Assembly (NCBI RefSeq): GCF_014635025.1
Contig: NZ_BMCE01000004.1
Location: forward strand, 1 to 64,000
Reading direction: 5' to 3'
Length of the DNA stretch: 64,000 nucleotides
DNA from: Fictibacillus barbaricus
GTDB lineage: Bacteria > Bacillota > Bacilli > Bacillales > Fictibacillaceae
Notes under the pieces: model-generated
The model's database searches: none
What the model saw: only the letters and a program-made list of their open reading frames with translations
What the model was told of the DNA's origin: nothing
Translations under genes and position numbers: made by a program
Part shown: in pieces, positions 54,622 to 62,841 of the stretch
How the letters are laid out: the number at the start of each line of letters is the position of its first letter
How positions within the stretch are numbered: position 1 is the first letter of the stretch

Positions 54622-55713
54622 TCAGAATAATTTTGCTTTTTTCAACTGTTCATAACTTCGTTCTTTATTGATCCTACCTAGATAGATGTTTGTTGTCGAA
54701 ATATCGGAATGACCCACCCACTCTTTTACATCTGTTAATGGAATATCGTTCTCAAGCATGGTCGTGACGAACGTATGACGATACCAATGTGGACTGATCT
54801 TTTCATGCTTGCCAGCTAACCTGACCGCTTCTTTTACGATCTTATAAAGTGTGATATAAGATAATCTTTGACGAGTTTCTTCCTTATTATATAGAGAATA
54901 AAATAGAGGTGTTTCATCATAAGGATTAATCTCAATAGATTGACCTAACAAAGTTCGATAATAAAAAAGCTGATCTGCTGTCTCTTCCCTAACTGGCACC
55001 TCTCGATGTTTCTTCCCTTTTCCGATGACATCCGCCCATAAGTTACCACGTCGGTCATTCTTAAAGCTACCCCAATTAAGATTTGTGATCTCACTAGCAC
55101 GCAAACCTAATGTATACAGAAAGTAGCCGATAAGCAGGTTTCTCTGCTGCAGTTGTTCCTGATATTTTTTAGCTCTGACGACTTTTGGAAAAAAGGAAAG
55201 GATCACCTCCGCATCTTTCTGATTCAGTTCTCGGAGTTGCACCCGATTCTTGTTCTCTTCATATAGAACATGACCTCTCCTGATCTTTGGTTTTTCAATC
55301 CATATGGATAGATGTGCTTTATAGAACCTCGTTTCATAACCGAAGTCCAGTAGACGACGGAAAAACTCCAGTTTTCTTACTGCTGACTTCGCTGCATACC
55401 TCTCTTTTATGTAACGGTTGTATGCCTTCACTTCTGGATAGCCTATATCCTTAAAGGATAACTGCTGTTCAGATAAAAAGTGCAACAATGTTTTCGCATC
55501 CGATCGGTAGGCTTTTAATGTATGAGGAGAAAGTTCGTCCTCTGCCTTTTGAATCTTTACAGCAAAGAACCATTCGATGAGATCTTTTTCGCTCGCTTGA
55601 GAAAAATTTAAGTTGCGGTTCTCATCAAGGAGCTGTTTTTTTTCTAGATCTGATTTTAGAATTTGTAAATATTCGTTTGAGGATAGTTGATTGACAACTT
55701 TTATAAGGTTCAT
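54622..55713 (-). CDS. phage-type tyrosine integrase
   Basis: A 363-residue tyrosine recombinase. The N-terminal SAM-like core-binding domain covers about residues 40-130 (SPHTLKAYRSDAKTLLHFL). Catalytic residues are visible in the second half: Arg in TLGLRASEITNL, Lys in GKGKKHREVPV, HWYRHTFVTTML, His in WVGHSDISTTN and Tyr in IYLGR. GGAGGGGAAA precedes the ATG. It differs from the XerS-like enzyme in sequence and is the likely agent of insertion or resolution at this locus. A broken copy of its 3' third lies at 49453-49735. Confidence 0.92.
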   Translation of the reverse strand: MNLIKVVNQLSSNEYLQILKSDLEKKQLLDENRNLNFSQASEKDLIEWFFAVKIQKAEDELSPHTLKAYRSDAKTLLHFLSEQQLSFKDIGYPEVKAYNRYIKERYAAKSAVRKLEFFRRLLDFGYETRFYKAHLSIWIEKPKIRRGHVLYEENKNRVQLRELNQKDAEVILSFFPKVVRAKKYQEQLQQRNLLIGYFLYTLGLRASEITNLNWGSFKNDRRGNLWADVIGKGKKHREVPVREETADQLFYYRTLLGQSIEINPYDETPLFYSLYNKEETRQRLSYITLYKIVKEAVRLAGKHEKISPHWYRHTFVTTMLENDIPLTDVKEWVGHSDISTTNIYLGRINKERSYEQLKKAKLF

Positions 55714-56270
55714 TTTCCCCTCCGCATTTTTAAGTTACATAAGTCCTTTATTGTAAACTGAGGATAAATAATAAAGATAATACATCCTTATCTTGATTAT
55801 TTTATTTTATCATATATTTTAATTAAAGCGAATGTATATTCCCCACCAAATTTGGGTCAAAAATTAAAATTGCCACTTTTTGTGAAATTAAAAAAATAAC
55901 CTTTTGTCTAATAAGAAATGAAGACAATAAGTTACTTTTTGGTTTTTAACTAATTTTATTTTTGTATAATACGGTACGTGAAATTTTTTTGATGTTGAAA
56001 AAATTTAATAAAATTCAGATTAAAAATTTAGATTAACTAAAAAAGGTTTATTGACTTAATAAAAGCAATGATGTATTGGAAAACAGAAGGCATGAATCGT
56101 TTATGAAAGGAATCGAAACTTGTTTGGGGTATCCGGGGTTAAGGGAAAACTGATTCATACCTTCTATAAATCTTATTTTATAAGATAGTTATATCTTTTT
56201 TCTTAATGAATTCTTACTTATTTATTAAGCTTATTTAAAAATATTTGTTTTTTTTATAATTAAGAGAAAC
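55714..56270. other. AT-rich intergenic stretch
   Basis: About 560 bases with no gene. It includes AAGATAA and TTATCTT arms near 55768-55790 just upstream of the integrase, a possible operator or att-like arm, and otherwise simple AT-rich sequence. Confidence 0.4.
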
Positions 56271-56298
56271 AAAAAAATTGCACCCCTAACAAGGTGCA
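56271..56298 (-). terminator. terminator of MarR gene
   Basis: TGCACC and GGTGCA pair around 8 bases and, on the minus strand, are followed by ATTTTTTTG. Confidence 0.7.
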
Positions 56299-56315
56299 TA
56301 AGAATCTTTCAAGAA

Positions 56316-56726
56316 CTATTTTTTGATGATGAGTTTGCTAAAAATACTGTTTAATTCAGATATCTCACCGGGTGTCAAAAGTGGAGACAGTGTTTTTTGG
56401 ATAATAAGACTTCTTTTTTTTCGTAATCTATTCGTTACAACGATCCCTTCCTCTGTAAGGGAGTACAATACCAAACGACGGTCAAACCTGTCAAAGGACC
56501 TGATGACCATACCTTCATTCTCAAGTGTATGCATTAACATTGAAACAGCACTTTTACTGATGTTTAACATAATCGCTATATTTCCAGCTGTTAAACCTCC
56601 ATGATCTAACAAACACATGAGAGCGTTCATTTGTGAAATGGTTGTTGTTTCATCACGGAAAATCGCTTGTTCTATTTTATTAATAAAACGTTTGATACTT
56701 GTTATATCTAGAATTGGATGTGTCAT
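56316..56726 (-). CDS. MarR-family transcriptional regulator
   Basis: A 136-residue winged-helix repressor. The recognition region GLTAGNIAIMLNISKSAVSMLMHTLE and the wing (RSFDRFDRRLVLYSLTEEG) are clear, flanked by N- and C-terminal dimerisation helices. AAGGGGGGATAAG precedes the ATG. A perfect 12-base palindrome TATACCGGTATA, 43 bases before the start, is the likely autoregulatory operator. It contains no cysteine in the usual OhrR position. The nearby MFS and DMT exporters are too far away to assume control. Confidence 0.9.
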   Translation of the reverse strand: MTHPILDITSIKRFINKIEQAIFRDETTTISQMNALMCLLDHGGLTAGNIAIMLNISKSAVSMLMHTLENEGMVIRSFDRFDRRLVLYSLTEEGIVVTNRLRKKRSLIIQKTLSPLLTPGEISELNSIFSKLIIKK

Positions 56727-56768
56727 CTTATCCCCCCTTCAAATGCAGGTTGGTGAATAACTGTTAGT

Positions 56769-56780
56769 TATACCGGTATA
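56769..56780 (-). promoter_or_regulatory. MarR operator-like palindrome
   Basis: TATACCGGTATA is a perfect palindrome located 43-54 bases upstream of the MarR start. Confidence 0.5.
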
Positions 56781-56813
56781 TATAATTTTGTTCTTTCCTA
56801 TAACCTTTAAAAA

Positions 56814-57059
56814 TTAAAGATCTGAAAAATCTTCTAACTCTTTTTTTATTTTATATTTGGTCCAAGCTATCTCAAGTAAAGCTATAAGGATGTTTAATAG
56901 TCCGATTCCTAACCCAGCTAAAGTAAATGTTAAAGGGTTTACCTTGAAGTTCAAAACATTTAACATCCATGCCACTGACCAACCAACCACTCCGTATAAG
57001 GCTAGAATACCCAATGACACAATCATTCGTGAGAGGAAAATCACAATTAGGTTATCCAT
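56814..57059 (-). CDS. small two-helix membrane protein
   Basis: An 81-residue protein with two hydrophobic helices (about residues 5-32 and 44-66) and a charged C-terminal tail (KIKKELEDFSDL). GGTGGAAAAAG precedes the ATG. No family was recognised. It lies 27 bases after the MOSC gene on the same strand and is probably its operon partner, so it may also be under the regulon promoter. Confidence 0.65.
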   Translation of the reverse strand: MDNLIVIFLSRMIVSLGILALYGVVGWSVAWMLNVLNFKVNPLTFTLAGLGIGLLNILIALLEIAWTKYKIKKELEDFSDL

Positions 57060-57085
57060 GCTTTTTCCACCGTTCTATGCACAAG

Positions 57086-57886
57086 TTATTTCAATATTTG
57101 AACAAAATCGTCCACCTGTATCTTACCTTCAACTAATACTGATCCATAAACTCCAATAGAACCAGCGTTATTCTTAACAATAGACTTTAGAACATTTATA
57201 TCTTTTGGAAGATCTCCCTGAGCTAGGGTAGTCATGATGCAGCGTTTCGTAACATTAGAAATCTTTAATTTAACTTTACCAATTTGAATGATCTTTCCTA
57301 CCCAACTATTTTCGATAAATCCATCGGATTCTGGAACATCAATGATGATATTGGGTCTGAACCTTCTAGGTTCAATCCTGCTTCCAGGCGTTATTTTTCC
57401 AAGATGTTTTATGGTTGAAGTTGTTATTAGGTGAACAGTATCTATATCAAAAAAAGTGCCTTTTGGTGATATCTTTGTAAAGATGCTCCCAGGATTATCA
57501 AGTTCATGAATTTTTGGAATGTACCCTTCAAACCCTGCATTAGGAAAGGGAGACGAAAGTATTACTTCTCGCTTTAAACTTTTCGAGAGGCGTTCGTTTA
57601 TGTCGGTCTCTGAGCTAAGAACTGTTTCACCAGATGGTATAGTGACCCGAACAGGGGGGGTAGGATGTGATACCTTTGGTGGTTCAACAAAATTCGCTCG
57701 GTATTGAAACATGTTTGGCCATTTTAGGGGATTCTTTGCGTTCGCAAGCATACCGGTTGCCTGGTCGATAACACCGTAAGCTCGGTCTCCCAACAAACCA
57801 TTCTTCGTTAGATCACTTGCATTCAGTTCTTCTCCCATCATGGATTTAACTGGATATCTCCATAACGATACAACCTTAGCTCGCAT
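57086..57886 (-). CDS. MOSC-domain protein
   Basis: A 266-residue protein with an N-terminal MOSC-N beta-barrel (LWRYPVKSMMGEELNASDLT, residues about 8-27) and a C-terminal MOSC domain (about 115-265) with the motifs FRPNIIIDVPE and the single conserved-type cysteine in TKRCIMTTLAQGD. MOSC proteins handle sulfur or molybdenum-cofactor ligands and reduce N-hydroxylated compounds in some bacteria; no Moco genes are here, so the substrate is unknown. GAGAGGGG precedes the ATG. It has a regulon promoter at 57952-58018, and a decayed paralogue with the same promoter lies at 15148. Confidence 0.9.
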   Translation of the reverse strand: MRAKVVSLWRYPVKSMMGEELNASDLTKNGLLGDRAYGVIDQATGMLANAKNPLKWPNMFQYRANFVEPPKVSHPTPPVRVTIPSGETVLSSETDINERLSKSLKREVILSSPFPNAGFEGYIPKIHELDNPGSIFTKISPKGTFFDIDTVHLITTSTIKHLGKITPGSRIEPRRFRPNIIIDVPESDGFIENSWVGKIIQIGKVKLKISNVTKRCIMTTLAQGDLPKDINVLKSIVKNNAGSIGVYGSVLVEGKIQVDDFVQILK

Positions 57887-57951
57887 AATCGATCCCCTCT
57901 CTTAGGAAAAGAATTCATTTAAGTCTAATCTTAAAGTAGAACTTATAAATA

Positions 57952-58018
57952 ATTCTATGATAAACATAATGATTCATCAATATTATAAAATTTATACTAA
58001 CAATAGATTTAGTCTATA
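57952..58018 (-). promoter_or_regulatory. regulon promoter of MOSC gene
   Basis: Minus-strand order: TATAGACTAAATCTATT (58018-58002), 21 bases (third half-site degenerate), TTGATG (57980-57975), 17 bases, TAGAAT (57957-57952). Confidence 0.8.
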
Positions 58019-58046
58019 ATTAGCTCAATAATAATCATTAAAGATA

Positions 58047-58568
58047 TTATCTTCCTTTCAAGTATTTTTTTGACCTGTACAACCGCACCTTAACGTTGGC
58101 GACGGAAATATTTAATATTTCAGCGATTTCCTTAAGTGAATATCCATAGTAATATTTTAACAGGATTAAGTTTCGTTCTTCCTCGCTAATATTCATAAAA
58201 AGATCATTCAGATCTAAAGATACGGCAAGATTACTATCCACTTTCTTTATGAATTCTAACTTTTGATTATCTAGTGGGACGGTATACTTCTTCGCCCGGA
58301 TAAATTCAATGGAAACATATACTGTTATTTTTTTGATCCATACTTTAAAATGGTGTGGCTCGTTTAAAGTATGTAAATAACAAAAGGCACGATATGCTGT
58401 TTCCTGAACGATATCTTCTGCGTCCTCTTTGTTTCGTACATATCTGTAAGCGACATTAAAAAGTAGCCGTTCATGTTTTTTGATTAACTCTGAAAAGGCA
58501 ATTTCATTTCCTTTCTGAGCTTGTTCGACTAAGTTACTAATGAAAATTCCCCTTTCTCCGCAGTTCAT
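58047..58568 (-). CDS. ECF-type RNA polymerase sigma factor
   Basis: About 173 residues with both conserved sigma regions: region 2 (HERLLFNVAYRYVRNKEDAEDIVQE, with the promoter-melting face) and region 4 (ISEEERNLILLKYYYGYSLKEIAEIL then an HTH). It resembles SigV/SigY-like ECF factors of Bacillus. The start is unclear. The frame is open to ATG 58670 inside the upstream gene, ATG 58568 has no ribosome site, and the best ribosome site (GGAGAAAGGGG) lies seven bases before an ATT at 58541. An ATT start is possible but rare. No anti-sigma gene follows, which is unusual for this group. Confidence 0.85.
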   Translation of the reverse strand: MNCGERGIFISNLVEQAQKGNEIAFSELIKKHERLLFNVAYRYVRNKEDAEDIVQETAYRAFCYLHTLNEPHHFKVWIKKITVYVSIEFIRAKKYTVPLDNQKLEFIKKVDSNLAVSLDLNDLFMNISEEERNLILLKYYYGYSLKEIAEILNISVANVKVRLYRSKKYLKGR

Positions 58569-58647
58569 TCTAGATAAGATCGTCTTTTGTATACATATTT
58601 TTACGGTTTCACTTATATAAAAAAGTTTAATCATACAAAATAGGGTT

Positions 58648-58824
58648 TTATTTGACTGATTTTGAATCATCTATTTTTGACTTTTGTATCTCAAGGATGA
58701 GAAGATCTAGTTCTTGACTAATTTTTACAATTCTTGGATCAGAGAAACTGTTGATTTTTTTGCTCACTTGATCTAGTTTTTTCTTCAGTCTTGAAATTTT
58801 TCGATCAATTATTGGTTGTCTCAT
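58648..58824 (-). CDS. Spo0E-like aspartyl-phosphate phosphatase
   Basis: A 58-residue two-helix protein with the SQELD signature (ISQELDLLILEIQKS) of the Spo0E family. These small phosphatases remove phosphate from Spo0A-P and delay sporulation. The start at 58824 follows AAGAAGG by seven bases. It lies directly upstream of the ECF sigma gene on the same strand, with the two frames touching, so they are likely co-transcribed. Several Bacillus plasmids carry such genes, which let a plasmid influence host sporulation. Confidence 0.85.
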   Translation of the reverse strand: MRQPIIDRKISRLKKKLDQVSKKINSFSDPRIVKISQELDLLILEIQKSKIDDSKSVK

Positions 58825-58860
58825 CAACATACCTTCTTACTTTGGATTAATTCTTATTGT

Positions 58861-59484
58861 TTAGTATGCAATACCTACACAAGTATTAATGAAGGTTTTA
58901 GATATGGTCTGCTTATATGCGAAATCTGCAGTATCCATAAAAGATATACACGTTCCATTAACCGGCAAAAAATTCTGTTCTACACGATACTCTAAAGATT
59001 CTGCTTCATTTACTAACTTAGTTGGACAAACTATTGTCCAGTCTAGATTCGACAACTTTAGATAGCTGTATACCTTATGGTGTTCTTCTGCAGCTCTTGT
59101 CGATTTACGTATGGTTCGGTGGGATTGATAACGTAATTTTTGGGATTGGGAATTCTCTTGTAATATTCCCGCCGTTCCTATAGTAATAAATCTTTTTATG
59201 TTGAAATAATCCATATATTTAGTAATGAGAGGAATCGATTCAGATAATGTATTACTCCCATCAGTGCTTAATGAACTGATAACCACATCCATACCTTCCA
59301 TCGCTTCTTTAAGATTTGATTCATTCAAGACATTACCTTCGTAGACCAGGAGGTTGTAGTGTTGGATACCTATCTTTTTTGAATCCCTAACGAATGCCCT
59401 CACTATATTCCCACCCTCTAATGCCTTCATTACGATGTGAATCCCTACTCTGCCTGTAGCACCTAGCACTAAGATTTTATTCAT
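58861..59484 (-). CDS. NAD(P)-binding NmrA/SDR-like protein
   Basis: A 207-residue atypical short-chain-dehydrogenase-type protein. The dinucleotide motif GATGRVG is at residues 8-14, followed by ALEGGNIVRAFVRDSKK and the strand MDVVISSLS. A catalytic-like YxxxK is not obvious, as in NmrA-type and flavin-reductase-like sensors. The function may be redox sensing or quinone/flavin reduction. A regulon promoter precedes it at 59527-59593. It is 37 bases from the Spo0E-like gene on the same strand, so Spo0E and the sigma factor may sit in the same transcript and thus in the same regulon. Confidence 0.88.
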   Translation of the reverse strand: MNKILVLGATGRVGIHIVMKALEGGNIVRAFVRDSKKIGIQHYNLLVYEGNVLNESNLKEAMEGMDVVISSLSTDGSNTLSESIPLITKYMDYFNIKRFITIGTAGILQENSQSQKLRYQSHRTIRKSTRAAEEHHKVYSYLKLSNLDWTIVCPTKLVNEAESLEYRVEQNFLPVNGTCISFMDTADFAYKQTISKTFINTCVGIAY

Positions 59485-59526
59485 GGAAATATCGTCCCCT
59501 TTTTTTAAATAGCAACTTTACTTAAG

Positions 59527-59593
59527 ATAGTAATCTTTACGAATAGCAGTATCAATGCAATATTTTCAATAATAATGATAATAAATATCTATT
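59527..59593 (-). promoter_or_regulatory. regulon promoter of NmrA-like gene
   Basis: Minus-strand order: AATAGATATTTATTATC (59593-59577), 21 bases, TTGATA (59555-59550), 17 bases, TACTAT (59532-59527). It is most similar to the L,D-transpeptidase promoter. Confidence 0.75.
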
Positions 59594-59624
59594 TACAATA
59601 TTTTCATATGTAAAAAAACCTGCT

Positions 59625-59990
59625 CTAATATGGTTTTTTGCATCTAGTTTCTTTTGAATTCAGCTCATCTGTTCTGCTTAATTTGGTTAAAATTTCTGAT
59701 CTAAACTTATCAAGGTTAATGCCTATAGCTATTGAATGCATCACAAATTCCTCAGAGTGATATCTAAGGCCAAGACTTGTACGATTCCTTCTTATGATGT
59801 AGGCTACATAGGAATCTCCGTAAAAGTTGTTGGCCTCAGAAACAGAAGTGTTTAATCGCTCCTTCGAAAACAAGAATATCTTTTTCCCCGCTATATTTAA
59901 ATCATTGACATTCTTTATAACCTTTTCTATTGAAATATTCCCATAATCCGCTACTATACCTATCAGTTCTATATCTTAAATCAGAGCTAA
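59625..59990 (-). pseudogene. broken hypothetical gene
   Basis: An open frame without a usable start: coding-like sequence begins right after a TAA (DIELIGIVADYGNISIEK), continues through ISIEKVIKNVNDLNIAGKK and ends at 59625. Upstream, an ATG with the good ribosome site GGGAGGGAAGTA at about 60030 opens another frame that runs out after about 40 codons. A single frameshift near 59990 would join them into one gene of about 135 residues. The family was not recognised. A TTG at 59873 could give an 82-residue product but has no ribosome site. Confidence 0.5.
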
Positions 59991-60121
59991 GACATTCCCA
60001 AATACGCAAAAAAAATAACTTTATCTTCATTACTTCCCTCCCTCAGATGCTACGTGTAAATGTTTATGATTAAAAAAAGTAAAACTCCCCAAATATTCAT
60101 AAAGGTAAAAAATATTATTTT

Positions 60122-60188
60122 GATAGATATTTCTTATCATTTTAATAGAAACAATTGCATTGATTAATCATTATTGTGAAATTATAAT
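60122..60188 (+). promoter_or_regulatory. regulon promoter of L,D-transpeptidase gene
   Basis: GATAGATATTTCTTATC (60122-60138), 21 bases containing TAATAGAA, TTGATT (60160-60165), 17 bases, TATAAT (60183-60188). The -10 is a perfect sigma-A hexamer, the best of the group. Confidence 0.85.
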
Positions 60189-60311
60189 TTGTTTGTAACT
60201 TGAATTTTTTAGGAGGTGAATGGATAGAAAGATTGGAAGTAAGTTTTTTGGATTTTGATATTAAGCTTAAATTGCTATTTATATAGAGAAATACTATGGG
60301 GGGATATTAAC

Positions 60312-61181
60312 TTGAAAACAAAGGTAATGATTTTATTATGTATTTCAATGTACGTGTTAGTATTTAACTCACAACCGGTTAGAGGAGATCTGCTCGAGAA
60401 AAAAGAGAATGTAAAAGTTGAGGTTGTGAAAAAGACATCTTCTATAACTTTAGAGAATGGAATAAAACAAAAAACTATCCCAAATCTTGAACAGAAACAA
60501 AAACAAAGTAATATGGAAAAAAACGTGTCAACTTCTGTGGTTCCTCAAGCAACCCCAAAAGTTACAAGCGGAGTGGTATATGCAAAGACCACTTCTGCGG
60601 TTTATGGAATTCCTAAATATTCTACAGTAGAAATTCTTTCAGACAGAGGCAACGGAAAGTATTACTATATCAAATATAAGGGTAAGACGTACTACGTTAC
60701 AAAGCGCTATTTGTCCATTCCGCCAAATCCTAAAACAGATAAATCCATAATGACGAACGAGCAAGTAATCGCTTACATTAAATCAAGGAAGGTTACTTCT
60801 AAAACAAATTTTATCATTTTTACTGATATTAACAGGCAGAAAACGTATTTTATTCAGAAAAACAGCTCAGGAGCGTATAAAGTTATTAAAACCACATTAA
60901 GCGCTACCGGAAACAATGTTACTCCTACTATAAGGGGACAGTTTGCAATCCAGTCTAAGCGGACACACTTGAATAAAAAGGGTTCTGCGATTAATGCGAT
61001 GTATGCCATGAAGATTACAGGAGCTTATTATTATCATAGTGTACTCACTAATAAATACGATAAGATCATCAATAATACGGTCGGAAGAAGAGCTTCACAC
61101 GGTTGTATTAGAAACCCGATGGATGTTGCTAAATGGGCATATCAAACCATTCCAATCGGAACCACAGTATTAATCGTATAG
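60312..61181 (+). CDS. secreted L,D-transpeptidase (YkuD) with SH3-like domain
   Basis: A 289-residue exported protein. The TTG at 60312 was chosen: GGGGGGATATTAAC precedes it and it opens a standard signal peptide (KTKVMILLCISMYVLVF, cleavage near residue 23-25). Residues about 90-140 look like an SH3-type cell-wall-binding domain (VEILSDRGNGKYYYIKYKGK). The YkuD domain (about 165-289) carries the catalytic motif HGCIRNPMDV with Cys after the SHG and a distal His in YYYHSVL. It forms 3-3 or protein-linking crosslinks in peptidoglycan. It is under the regulon promoter at 60122. Confidence 0.92.
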   Translation: MKTKVMILLCISMYVLVFNSQPVRGDLLEKKENVKVEVVKKTSSITLENGIKQKTIPNLEQKQKQSNMEKNVSTSVVPQATPKVTSGVVYAKTTSAVYGIPKYSTVEILSDRGNGKYYYIKYKGKTYYVTKRYLSIPPNPKTDKSIMTNEQVIAYIKSRKVTSKTNFIIFTDINRQKTYFIQKNSSGAYKVIKTTLSATGNNVTPTIRGQFAIQSKRTHLNKKGSAINAMYAMKITGAYYYHSVLTNKYDKIINNTVGRRASHGCIRNPMDVAKWAYQTIPIGTTVLIV

Positions 61182-61194
61182 AGATACCATCAAG

Positions 61195-61220
61195 GGAAGA
61201 CAAGCTGTCTTCTCTTTTTT
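61195..61220 (+). terminator. terminator of L,D-transpeptidase gene
   Basis: GGAAGACA and TGTCTTCT pair around AGC and are followed by CTTTTTT. Confidence 0.8.
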
Positions 61221-61242
61221 CTTTATACATGTGTATATCCTA

Positions 61243-61277
61243 TGAAAAAGAAGCAACCCCTCTATCCAAGGTTACTT
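61243..61277 (-). terminator. terminator of MFS gene
   Basis: AAGCAACC and GGTTACTT pair (one mismatch) with a 12-base loop; on the minus strand CTTCTTTTTC follows. Confidence 0.5.
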
Positions 61278-61428
61278 CAAATAATCTCTTACTAATTTTC
61301 TCAAAATAGACTTCGGCAAAAACATTGATGGTCATAGATCGTAAAGCGCTCTACTGTACGGATTATATTAAGTGTTCTTTTCATATAGAAGATACCTCTA
61401 GAAATATACCTTCAGATCTTTTGAATAA

Positions 61429-62643
61429 TCAAGAATCTAATTTTTTACTTATCGTTATTGGGCTTCTTTTTCCTGAGAAGCTTAGATACAGGCTGAAGAC
61501 CAAAACTGCTGCTCCAAATACATTAGGTGCATTTATGCTAAATCCATATAAAGTACCTGCAACTGCTGGTCCAAATATATTACCGAGGCTCATGTAAGCG
61601 TTGTTCATACCTGCTACGAACCCTTGCTCAGCTTCTCCTACTGATTTAGAAAGTAATGTATTGATCGCAGGTCTCATCATAGAAGTAAAACTAAAGAATA
61701 GTACAGTCAGCACTAGGATGTAATAAAAGTTTCCTGAAAAGAGCATGAGTATTAAAGATAAAGCAGAAAGTAATAACGTCAAATTAATCAAGGATTTTTC
61801 ACCAAAATGTTTAAATAAAGTTCCCATGAGAGTCATTTGGATAAAGCTTCCGATAAGAGCACCGACTGTAATCATTATAGAAATTTCTCTAGTCGTATAA
61901 TTGTATTTCTCATCAACAAACATAGGGAAAATTGCTTCAAAATTGGCAAGTCCAAACGTCATCGAGAACACGAGTACTAACAAAATGAAATAAGGAGCTC
62001 TAATTGATCTGCCAAATTGGATTATAACACTTTCCATATTTCGGTTTGCTTCTTTCGCAGATAATTGTTTTTCTTTGGTTAATGACTCAGGCAGAAGAAC
62101 CATTGAACTTATGACGGCTATTGCAGCAACCACAGCTGATACATATAATGGGGTGCGTAGTCCAAATTCAGCTAGAAAACCGCCAAATCCCGGTCCAATG
62201 GCAAAACCAAGAGACATTGAAGCGGCCATGAGGCTCAAACCTTTTCCCCTGTTCTCCGCTGTTGTAATATCCGCTACATATGCCAACATTGAAGGAATCA
62301 TTGCTGCAGCTCCGATACCAATTATTAATCTGGAAATAAAAAGGAGGGATACATGTCCTGCAAGAGCAAAAATGAAATTCGAAATTGCAAATAATAGTAG
62401 ACCTACAATTATCATGATTTTCCGCCCATACTTATCTGACATTCTCCCTGCAATAGGTGAAAATATGAATTGGGTTAAACCGAATGCAGCAACTAGATAT
62501 CCTGCCGTTTGTCCTCCTGCGTTAAATTCCTTTAAAAAGTCAGGAAGGATAGGAAAAATCAATCCAAATCCCATCATGGCTATAAACATATTAAACATCA
62601 GTAAAAAAAATCTTGATTGTTTCATCAAATACTTACTCCTCAT
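61429..62643 (-). CDS. MFS drug-export family transporter
   Basis: A 404-residue, 12-helix major facilitator protein of the DHA1 (TetA/NorA-like) group. The loop 2-3 motif GRMSDKYGRKIMIIVG (about 66-81), the motif-C-type glycines in helix 5 (SLGFAIGPGFGGFLAEFG) and a central charged loop (about 190-205) are visible. It probably exports a hydrophobic or cationic compound in exchange for protons. It is monocistronic. The start ATG at 62643 is preceded by AGGAGTAAGT. No adjacent regulator is seen. Confidence 0.9.
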   Translation of the reverse strand: MRSKYLMKQSRFFLLMFNMFIAMMGFGLIFPILPDFLKEFNAGGQTAGYLVAAFGLTQFIFSPIAGRMSDKYGRKIMIIVGLLLFAISNFIFALAGHVSLLFISRLIIGIGAAAMIPSMLAYVADITTAENRGKGLSLMAASMSLGFAIGPGFGGFLAEFGLRTPLYVSAVVAAIAVISSMVLLPESLTKEKQLSAKEANRNMESVIIQFGRSIRAPYFILLVLVFSMTFGLANFEAIFPMFVDEKYNYTTREISIMITVGALIGSFIQMTLMGTLFKHFGEKSLINLTLLLSALSLILMLFSGNFYYILVLTVLFFSFTSMMRPAINTLLSKSVGEAEQGFVAGMNNAYMSLGNIFGPAVAGTLYGFSINAPNVFGAAVLVFSLYLSFSGKRSPITISKKLDS

Positions 62644-62710
62644 TTCTTTTGTTAAGTACTAAAAATCAAACCCAAGGTTATTTCAAAGAGCATAGACAAT
62701 CTACATATTG

Positions 62711-62737
62711 AAAAAAGAGGATTTAGGAATCCTCTTT
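62711..62737 (-). terminator. terminator of DMT gene
   Basis: AAAGAGGATT and AATCCTCTTT form a perfect 10-base stem; on the minus strand TTTTC follows. Confidence 0.8.
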
Positions 62738-62841
62738 GGGTAAACATCTTTTAATTTTAAATTTTTGAACAACAACAAGAATACACTTATATCCTGGGTA
62801 AATAAATAAATGTTGAAATAACACTTTTTATTCAATCTAAA

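Noticed and set aside
58047-58568. The ECF sigma factor as the direct reader of the eight-promoter regulon
   Set aside because: The promoters have sigma-A-like TTGATn and TAnnnT boxes with 17-bp spacing, not the AAC/CGT pattern of ECF factors.
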